Shown: one piece after another, positions 7,082 to 12,141 of the stretch
Layout: the number at the start of each line of letters is the position of its first letter
Position numbering within the stretch: the first letter of the stretch is position 1
Source of the DNA: Victivallales bacterium Lenti_02
Lineage (GTDB): Bacteria; Verrucomicrobiota; Lentisphaeria; Oligosphaerales; Lenti-02
Assembly (NCBI GenBank): GCA_001603055.1
Contig: LVAZ01000050.1
Coordinates: forward strand, 1-12,141
Reading direction: 5' to 3'
DNA length: 12,141 nucleotides
The notes under the pieces: model-generated
The model's input: only the letters and a program-made list of their open reading frames with translations
The model's database searches: none
Told to the model about the DNA's origin: nothing
Translations under genes and position numbers: made by a program

Positions 7082-8275
7082 ATGAATCCCGTTTCCCGCA
7101 TCATTCTCCATGTGGACATGGACGCCTTCTTCGCGGCCATCGAGCAGCTCGACCACCCCGAACTGCGCGGTCGGCCCGTGATCGTGGGTGCCCGGCCCGA
7201 GGAGCGCGGCGTGGTGGCCACCTGCTCCTACGAGGCGCGCCGCTTCGGCGTCCGCTCCGCCATGCCCTCCGCCACCGCCGCCCGCCTCTGCCCGGAAGGG
7301 ATTTTCGTGCCCACCCGCCACGAGCGCTACAGCGAGGTGTCCGACCAGATCATGGAAGTCTTCCGCGAGGTGACGCCCCTGGTCGAGCCGGTCTCCGTGG
7401 ACGAGGCGTTCCTCGACATCAGCGGCGTCCCCGGCGGCCGGGCGGACCCGGCGGCGGTGGCCCGCGATCTCAAGCGCCGCATCCATGAGCGCACCGGCCT
7501 CACCGCCTCCGTGGGCGTCGCCCCCAACAAATTCCTGGCCAAACTCGCCAGCGACATGCGCAAGCCGGACGGGCTGACCCTCGTCCCCTTCGACCCGGCG
7601 GCAATCCGCGCCTTCCTCGCGCCCCTCCCCGTAGGCCGCATCTGGGGCGTGGGCACCCGCACCGCCGAGCTGCTCGCCCAGCATGGCCTGCGCCACATCG
7701 CCCAGCTCCAGCAGCTCACCCCCGACGCCCTCGCCCGCCATTGCGGCCCCACCTTCGGCCCCCGCCTCTGGCAACTGGCCCAGGGCCTCGACGACCGCCC
7801 CGTCGAAGCCGATCCCCGCGAGGAGAAAAGCATCTCCAACGAGGAGACCTTCGCCGCCGACATCGCCGATCCCGAGCGCCTCCGCGCCGAGCTGATCCCC
7901 CTGGTCGAGAAGGTCGCCCGCCGCCTGCGCCAGGCCGAGCGCCAGGCCCGCACCATCCAGCTCAAGCTCCGCTTCAGCGATTTCCGCACCATCACCCGGC
8001 AGCAGTCCCTCCCCCGCCCCACCGACAGCGACCGCGCCCTGCTCGCCGCCGCCCTCGCCCTCCTCGCCCGCCAAACCCTGCCCCAGCCCATCCGCCTCCT
8101 CGGCTTCGGCGTCTCCGGTCTGCTCGAACGGCGTCCCGGCCAGGGCCTCCAGCAACCTTCCCTGTTCGGCGGGGAAACCGAGACCGACCCCGCCCGCGAG
8201 CGCGCCCTCGACCAGGCCGTGGACGAACTCCGCGCCCTCTACGGCGACCGCATTCTCCGCCGGGGAAAATGCTGA
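7082..8275 (+). CDS. dinB: DNA polymerase IV (Y-family translesion polymerase)
   Basis: 397 residues, slightly longer than the E. coli enzyme (351). Y-family motifs are complete. HVDMDAFFAAIE carries the first metal-binding aspartate (D12). CSYEARRFGVRSAMP binds the incoming nucleotide. SVDEAFLDISG contains the catalytic D107-E108 pair. SVGVAPNKFLAKLASDMRKP is the helix-hairpin-helix region, and KSISNEETF starts the little-finger domain. Near the C-terminus QPSLF (358-362) is a good beta-clamp binding pentapeptide. The enzyme copies past damaged or mismatched template with low fidelity, using the clamp for access. I chose the ATG at 7082 because the conserved strand begins nine residues later; the Shine-Dalgarno is weak. 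It is divergent from the SecA-like operon. High-GC codon use matches the left half of the window, so it looks resident. Confidence 0.97.
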   Translation: MNPVSRIILHVDMDAFFAAIEQLDHPELRGRPVIVGARPEERGVVATCSYEARRFGVRSAMPSATAARLCPEGIFVPTRHERYSEVSDQIMEVFREVTPLVEPVSVDEAFLDISGVPGGRADPAAVARDLKRRIHERTGLTASVGVAPNKFLAKLASDMRKPDGLTLVPFDPAAIRAFLAPLPVGRIWGVGTRTAELLAQHGLRHIAQLQQLTPDALARHCGPTFGPRLWQLAQGLDDRPVEADPREEKSISNEETFAADIADPERLRAELIPLVEKVARRLRQAERQARTIQLKLRFSDFRTITRQQSLPRPTDSDRALLAAALALLARQTLPQPIRLLGFGVSGLLERRPGQGLQQPSLFGGETETDPARERALDQAVDELRALYGDRILRRGKC

Positions 8276-8282
8276 AACCTGC

Positions 8283-8312
8283 TTGCAATCCGACGGCGGC
8301 GCCTGATAGTAT
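8283..8312 (+). promoter_or_regulatory. Promoter of tRNA-His
   Basis: TTGCAA (8283-8288) and TAGTAT (8307-8312) are separated by 18 bases, and TG at 8304-8305 makes an extended -10 element. Transcription would start near 8319, some 33 bases before the tRNA. It begins immediately after the dinB stop codon. Confidence 0.5.
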
Positions 8313-8351
8313 CCACTCGTTTTCCGAATGATATTCCAAGTCGATTCATGT

Positions 8352-8429
8352 GGTGGTTGTAGCTCAGTTGGTTAGAGCGCCTGGTTGTGGCCCAGGAGGT
8401 CGGGGGTTCAAGTCCCCTCATCCACCCCA
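8352..8429 (+). tRNA. tRNA-His (anticodon GTG)
   Basis: The cloverleaf folds by eye. The acceptor strand is GTGGTTG (8353-8359), preceded by the extra G-1 at 8352 that is the hallmark of tRNA-His and pairs with discriminator C73 (8426). The D-arm is GCTC...GAGC. The anticodon arm is CCTGG / TTGTGGC / CCAGG with anticodon GTG. The T-arm is GGGGG / TTCAAGT / CCCCT, followed by CATCCAC and an encoded CCA (8427-8429). One acceptor pair, position 5 with 68, is a U-U mismatch; the other six pair. The gene is a single copy with its own promoter between dinB and a repeat block. Confidence 0.95.
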
Positions 8430-8485
8430 GCCTTCGCTCGACTGGAAGTCGAGCTTCGGCTCGGCAGGCCAGTCGAGCGAAGGCT
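8429..8485. repeat. Long inverted repeat abutting the tRNA-His 3' end
   Basis: Two perfect 17-base arms, 8429-8445 (AGCCTTCGCTCGACTGG) and 8469-8485 (its exact reverse complement), flank a 23-base loop. The loop contains its own small hairpin, CGAGC-TTCG-GCTCG (8450-8463), with a stable TTCG tetraloop. The left arm starts at the last A of the tRNA CCA end. There is no T-run after it, so it is not a classical terminator, although it could stop or trim the tRNA transcript. The right arm is also part of the direct repeat found twice more downstream. Confidence 0.85.
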
Positions 8486-8682
8486 GCCGCGACGAAGCCC
8501 AAAGGGCGAAGTCGGGCCTGGAGATGTTTACGGCTTGCTGGACGCCGCGCAAGCGCTGGCGCTGCGGGCGGCGAAGCAGGCCAGTCGAGCGAAGGCTGGA
8601 GAATGTTTTCGGCTTGCTGGACGCCGCGCAAGCGCTGGCGCTGCGGGCGGCGAAGCAGGCCAGTCGAGCGAAGGCTGGAGAA
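8464..8682 (+). repeat. Direct repeats: 79-base tandem unit and a third partial copy
   Basis: A segment at 8531-8603 is repeated without mismatch at 8610-8682 (73 identical bases, period 79). The last 23 bases of its core, containing CCAGTCGAGCGAAGGCTG, occur at 8464-8486, 8576-8598 and 8655-8677. The same 17-base word also occurs inverted at 8429-8445. Each 79-base unit contains an imperfect hairpin built from GCCGC, AGCG-CTGG-CGCT and GCGGC. The period is not a multiple of three and every frame can be read through it, so I do not treat it as coding. Together with the inverted repeat it fills the 283 bases between the tRNA and the GIY-YIG gene. Confidence 0.9.
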
Positions 8683-8712
8683 CGGGATACGGCCTGTTTG
8701 GTGAGAGGAGAG

Positions 8713-8958
8713 ATGGACCGCTGCTACGTCTACATCCTGCAGAGCGAGTCCCACCCCGACCGGTTCTACACTGGTTTCACCGAGGACTTGAATGCTCGGC
8801 TCCGGGCGCACAACGAGGGCTCCTGCGACTACACCCGCCCCTTCCGCCCTTGGCGGATCATGACGGCTGTAATGTTCACGGACCTCGACCAGGGACGGGC
8901 GTTCGAACGCTACCTCAAGTCCCCCTCGGGACGCGCGTTCGCCAGGAAACGCCTCTGA
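8713..8958 (+). CDS. Small GIY-YIG nuclease-family protein
   Basis: 81 residues, the usual size for stand-alone GIY-YIG proteins of the UPF0213 type. The hallmarks are all in place: YVYIL (5-9) for GIY, FYTGFT (18-23) for YIG, DLNARLRAHNEG (25-36) carrying the catalytic-type arginine, and AFERYLKSPSGRAFARKRL (63-81) with the metal-binding glutamate E65. The family hydrolyses DNA phosphodiester bonds with one metal ion; the substrate of these short members is mostly unknown. The ATG at 8713 is chosen over a longer open frame because of GAGAGGAG directly upstream and because the longer frame would translate the tRNA and the repeats. It sits immediately after the tandem repeats. Its GC-rich codon use resembles the left part of the window and not the kinase that follows. 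Confidence 0.88.
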   Translation: MDRCYVYILQSESHPDRFYTGFTEDLNARLRAHNEGSCDYTRPFRPWRIMTAVMFTDLDQGRAFERYLKSPSGRAFARKRL

Positions 8959-9093
8959 ACTCCACGTCGCGCCCAGCACACGGGATGTTGCTGGTGTTCC
9001 GCCAGTGCCAAATCCGTAAGGCAGTTTTCCCCGCGCCGCTCCCCAACCTCCCCCCGGAAAAGCTCGACAAATCAGCTTGCAGCGCCCCGTAGC
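8959..9093. other. Non-coding gap upstream of the kinase gene
   Basis: 135 bases between the GIY-YIG stop codon and the kinase start. I see no convincing promoter, terminator or RNA gene, and no attC-type end. Frames read through it on both strands give no recognisable protein. Base composition starts to fall towards that of the kinase gene. Confidence 0.4.
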
Positions 9094-11484
9094 ATGGCTA
9101 AAGTTCCTTGGGCGGACTACGCCACCCGGCAGAAGGTAGTCGGGGTAGAAAAACAAGTTAGCCCAGAGAAACAGAAGCACGAGAAGATGAAGAAGGGCGA
9201 TACAATCGACCTGCCCCAATTGGCAGAGGCAAGCGGACTTTCCGACGGGAAGTTCGTTGTCGCGGATGTGCTCGGGGGTGGCATGGGCACCTGTCTCAAG
9301 GTGACGCATTCGACGCTCCGTCCTGCCTTTGCGGTCAAAATCATCCACCCCCATTTACTCGGCAGCGACTCGGCATGGATCAGATTCATCGAAGAACTAA
9401 AGCTGTGGTTTGTGTTATCGGAATCCACCGGTGTCGTTGAGGCAATCTGTCTCGCCCGTCTGAACGAGGTGCCCTGCATGTGCTCGCCTTGGATGCAAGG
9501 CGGCACATTGCGGGATCAGATGACAGCCAAAGCGCTCACGCCTAGGGCCGCACTGAATTCGCTCTGTCGGGTGTTGCACACGCTGAACTGGGTTCAAAAG
9601 CAACACAAGACGATCCACCGTGACCTCAAACCGGAGAACATCTTGTTTGATGAACGTGGCTTCGCCTGCGTCTCTGACTGGGGCTTGGCGAAGCTATGCA
9701 GCGAACAGATGCGCAAGGTCACGGGAGATAAGTCACCCCCCGTGTCGCACAGCCCTGTTCTCACCCAAGCCGGTTCATTTATCGGAACTGTGCTGTATGC
9801 GTCCCCGGAGCAAATACTGGGTCAAGAGAAGATTGACCACCGCTCGGACATCTACAGCCTCGGTTGCATCATGTATGAGATGGAGACTGGGCACCCGCCT
9901 TTCGGCGGGCGAACGGTGGCTGAGATTGCGACACAACATCTTCGGTCCGTGCCGCCCCGCCTTGGTGGGTTCCTGCGTCGCACATCTCTCGGTCTTGAGT
10001 CTATCGTCGAGCGTTGTTTACAGAAGCGACCGCAGGAGCGTTATCAGAACTACGATGAGTTGCTTGCGGATGTCGCCCGTGCATGTGCCCGAAAAGGCGA
10101 GAAACCACCCACTGAGTGTCCACCGCTACGGGCGCACAGGCCTGCACTGGGGCTCGGTGAGTTCCGGAAGACATTTCTCCCCCGAATGCTGAAGGCGGGT
10201 GCGAAGGTTGGCGTTATTGAATTCGACGACCTGAAGCCGTTTATAGAGGAATTTGACGCACTGGTTTCGCTCGGCAAGTGGAGCGAGGCAAAGGAAATCA
10301 TCGAATCCCTGTACTTCCCCGAACTCGCCAGTCCTTGCCAACACTGGCATATGGGCCACACCGTCGCGCTCAACTTCGCACTGTGCCTAATCAAGTGCGG
10401 GAAGGCGTCCGAAGCCGTCAAGGTGTTGTCCCCCCTGGCAGAGATGATTGACCAACCCGACACCTACTACGTCAATTATTCTCTTGCTCTCCTCCACATC
10501 CATTCCTATGCAGCCGCTGAGTCGCTTTGCGCCGCTGGCTTCAAACGATTTCCGCGTGACAGAGAGCTGGTTGGCAATTACGTCCTTGCGCTGCAATTCC
10601 AAGACAAGTTGTCTAAAGCCCTGTCTCATCTCGAAACTCTCCTTTCCCACGGTCGGGACGTTCACTTTCTTGAGACCGCCGCATCAATCGTGAATAGACT
10701 TGCAGAAGGAGCAGGCGAGAGAGACTGGTGCACATGCGTCGGGTACAGGAAACGCGCTATGTCCCTCTTAGCGGAAGCAAAACTTCAGAACCCTCGGTTT
10801 GCGACGGCGCGTTTCAGTCTCGCATCTACTTTGTTCGATCTTGAGCAGTTCCAATCGGCGGCAGACGAGTATTGGGAGGTTGCTCGTATGTGTGGAAAGA
10901 AGAGCATCCTCACCGACCTTTCCATAGGGCGAATCGCCCGCGTGTTGCTGGAAATGGGTGCAGCGGATGAGAGCATCGAATTCTGCAAGAAGTGGATGCC
11001 AGAAGTCAGCGACGGAACGGAGTTGACTCGTTCGATGTCAATGGCGATCACGGAGCACCATGTATTTAGGGACGGGAAACGCATCATAGTACGTCAGGCA
11101 TTTGAGTTCTTTCAGGGCATCGTGGGAACGGACAAAGCGCAGGTTGAGGACTTCTGCTATCTCGCCGACTTGTACGGACGCATGGGTCGATACGAAGGTG
11201 CCGAAGACATCCTCAAACACGCGCAATGCCGGTTTCAGCACAGCTGGCTCGTGCCCTACTACAGGGGACTCGTGCAATATCAGGCAGGCCAGAAGGAGTC
11301 GGCCGTCCACTCGCTGGAGGAGGCGTCTCGGCTAGCTCCATTCAGGTCTGATCCCGACTGGAAGTTGGCCCAGGTACACCAATCACTGGGGAACAGGCAG
11401 GTGGCGGATCGTCTTCAGCAACAGTCCGAGGCGAAGAAGGCACGACGAAAGGCCATTGCAAACGAGGGGCTAACAATGGCCTGA
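9094..11484 (+). CDS. Soluble Ser/Thr protein kinase with C-terminal TPR-like repeats
   Basis: 796 residues. The kinase domain covers about 54-330. It has a glycine loop LGGGMGT (60-66), catalytic lysine K82 in AVKII, a candidate helix-C glutamate E100 or E101, the catalytic loop HRDLKPEN (175-182), DWG (195-197) instead of DFG, SPE (237-239) instead of APE, and DIYSLG (252-257). The catalytic residues are present, so it is probably active. Residues about 395-790 are helical repeats of TPR type, for example YLADLYGRMGRYEGAEDIL and YYRGLVQYQAGQKESAVHSL. There is no transmembrane segment or extracellular sensor, so it is cytoplasmic, and the repeats probably bind partners or substrates. The start is uncertain: the ATG at 9094 has no Shine-Dalgarno, and the ATG at 9187 (M32), just before the domain, is an alternative. 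Codon use is less GC-biased than in its neighbours (tca, cta, ata, tta occur), suggesting acquisition by transfer. Confidence 0.92.
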   Translation: MAKVPWADYATRQKVVGVEKQVSPEKQKHEKMKKGDTIDLPQLAEASGLSDGKFVVADVLGGGMGTCLKVTHSTLRPAFAVKIIHPHLLGSDSAWIRFIEELKLWFVLSESTGVVEAICLARLNEVPCMCSPWMQGGTLRDQMTAKALTPRAALNSLCRVLHTLNWVQKQHKTIHRDLKPENILFDERGFACVSDWGLAKLCSEQMRKVTGDKSPPVSHSPVLTQAGSFIGTVLYASPEQILGQEKIDHRSDIYSLGCIMYEMETGHPPFGGRTVAEIATQHLRSVPPRLGGFLRRTSLGLESIVERCLQKRPQERYQNYDELLADVARACARKGEKPPTECPPLRAHRPALGLGEFRKTFLPRMLKAGAKVGVIEFDDLKPFIEEFDALVSLGKWSEAKEIIESLYFPELASPCQHWHMGHTVALNFALCLIKCGKASEAVKVLSPLAEMIDQPDTYYVNYSLALLHIHSYAAAESLCAAGFKRFPRDRELVGNYVLALQFQDKLSKALSHLETLLSHGRDVHFLETAASIVNRLAEGAGERDWCTCVGYRKRAMSLLAEAKLQNPRFATARFSLASTLFDLEQFQSAADEYWEVARMCGKKSILTDLSIGRIARVLLEMGAADESIEFCKKWMPEVSDGTELTRSMSMAITEHHVFRDGKRIIVRQAFEFFQGIVGTDKAQVEDFCYLADLYGRMGRYEGAEDILKHAQCRFQHSWLVPYYRGLVQYQAGQKESAVHSLEEASRLAPFRSDPDWKLAQVHQSLGNRQVADRLQQQSEAKKARRKAIANEGLTMA

Positions 11485-11531
11485 ACCCTACCGTTGCCCC
11501 GCGCGGACGCGGGGCAACGTCGGGTTAGGCC
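11478..11531. terminator. 54-base palindrome between convergent genes: terminator or attC-like site
   Basis: The core is a perfect 11-base stem, GTTGCCCCGCG (11493-11503) and CGCGGGGCAAC (11508-11518), with a CGGA loop. Outer arms also pair: GGCCT (11478-11482) plus AACCC (11484-11488) with GGGTT-AGGCC (11522-11531), leaving one bulged G at 11483 and an asymmetric internal loop. There is no T-run on either strand, so intrinsic termination would be atypical, although its place between convergent stops fits a bidirectional terminator. GTTAGGC (11524-11530) matches the integron core site GTTRRRY, and GCCTGAAC is its near complement. The kinase stop codon TGA (11482-11484) lies inside the left arm. 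Confidence 0.6.
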
Positions 11532-11568
11532 CGGTTTGTGGTGCAACCCCTTGCCGAACAGGGCGGGG

Positions 11569-12141
11569 CTATGCCTTGGCCCAGCGGACGGCATTGGCCA
11601 GAATCGTGCGCACGTTCGGATCGAAGAACACGGGGTTGGTCTCGTGTCCGGCCTGGAAATAGAACATCCGCCCCTTTCCGATGGTCCAGCACAGACCAAT
11701 CGTGCTGTGGTCGATCTTGCCGTCCTTCAGCACGGCATCGCCCTCGAACACAACCGCTTCGGCAGGGGGAACGGCATAGGGATCGCTGTAACGCTCGTGA
11801 TGGACGATCTTGAACGTCTTCGGCACGCCTGCCGCAATCGGATGCTCCGGACAGGTGGCCTGAATGGTGAGGTCCAGGCTGTCGCCGACGTAGGCGCCCC
11901 AGGCGGCCACCCGGCCTTGCGGACGCACCACGTTCAACAGGGCGGCATCCGTCGGGCTCTGGCTCATCAGGGCAATGTTCGCTTTGGCGAAGTGGGCGGA
12001 GTGTAGCGAAACGAAGCCCATGCCCTCGCGGGTCACGCGCTGCACGATCTGCTCGACCCGGGAATCATCGACTGCGCCATGCCGTTTGTGCCCCCACCAG
12101 ACGAGCACATCGCAGCGCTTCAGCAGGTCGGCGGGAATCCC
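11569..12141 (-). CDS. ThuA-like domain protein (5' end outside window)
   Basis: 190 residues are visible; the frame is open through the right edge, so the start is missing. An internal GTG at 12108 should not be taken as the start, because the preceding residues (LLKRCD) are part of the conserved fold. Family features are DVLVWWGHKRHGAVDD, then GMGFVSLHSAHFAK, HPIAAGVP, and the C-terminal GKGRMFYFQAGHETNPVFFD followed by a typical VRTILANAVRWA. ThuA-like proteins have a class I glutamine-amidotransferase-type fold. The founding member is linked to trehalose and sucrose use in rhizobia, but the biochemical activity of most members is not established. The gene is convergent with the kinase, with the palindrome in the 84-base gap between them. 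Its GC content has returned to that of the left part. Confidence 0.9.
   Translation of the reverse strand, partial: GIPADLLKRCDVLVWWGHKRHGAVDDSRVEQIVQRVTREGMGFVSLHSAHFAKANIALMSQSPTDAALLNVVRPQGRVAAWGAYVGDSLDLTIQATCPEHPIAAGVPKTFKIVHHERYSDPYAVPPAEAVVFEGDAVLKDGKIDHSTIGLCWTIGKGRMFYFQAGHETNPVFFDPNVRTILANAVRWAKA

Noticed and set aside
7022..8155. Minus-strand open frame of 377 codons across dinB
   Set aside because: Antisense shadow of dinB in the aligned frame; low-complexity Gly/Ala/Glu product.
8464..8682. CRISPR array
   Set aside because: Only three copies, with 79- and 112-base spacing, nearly identical sequence between copies instead of unique spacers, and no cas genes.
8350..8712. Upstream extension of the GIY-YIG gene
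   Set aside because: It would translate tRNA-His and the direct repeats, whose 79-base period shifts the frame; the strong Shine-Dalgarno marks the ATG at 8713.
8239..9354. Minus-strand open frame of 371 codons across the tRNA and repeats
   Set aside because: It contains the well-known spurious translation of a tRNA antisense strand (RGLEPPTSWATTRRSNQLSYN) and passes through the repeats.
8352..11531. Genomic island integrated at tRNA-His
   Set aside because: No second copy of the tRNA 3' end is found to the right and no integrase gene is present in the window; the low-GC part covers only the kinase.

Overview
The window is GC-rich bacterial chromosome with tightly packed genes, three of them in an operon-like series. 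The gene mix (a TPR giant, a ThuA-family protein, U32 proteins, a soluble Ser/Thr kinase fused to helical repeats) would fit a Planctomycetes-Verrucomicrobia-Lentisphaerae type bacterium, but nothing here fixes the taxon, so this is an inference only.

Left part (about 1-6960, minus strand). Read in the direction of transcription: a 488-residue SecA-like protein with a C-terminal SEC-C zinc motif, a U32-family protein (UbiU/YhbU-like), a second, divergent U32-like protein (UbiV-like), and a very large TPR protein with an N-terminal membrane anchor that runs off the left edge. The first three genes are separated by 14 and 4 bases and look like one transcription unit. The SecA-like protein keeps recognisable SecA landmarks, but the Walker A, Walker B and arginine-finger positions have degenerated and the preprotein-binding insert is missing. 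It therefore looks like a pseudo-ATPase. Its pairing with two probable Fe-S U32 proteins is the most interesting candidate for an undescribed system in the window.

Middle part (6961-8960, plus strand). A short divergent promoter region separates the SecA-like gene from dinB (DNA polymerase IV). Next come a tRNA-His gene with its own promoter, a 280-base block of direct and inverted repeats that begins exactly at the tRNA 3' end, and a small GIY-YIG endonuclease-family gene with a strong ribosome binding site. The repeats may be linked to the nuclease.

Right part (8960-12141). A 796-residue protein kinase with a C-terminal TPR-like half lies in a stretch that is visibly less GC-rich than its surroundings, which suggests horizontal acquisition. 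Its stop codon lies inside a 54-base palindrome that may be a terminator but also resembles an integron attC site. Convergent to it is the 3' part of a ThuA-like gene that runs off the right edge.
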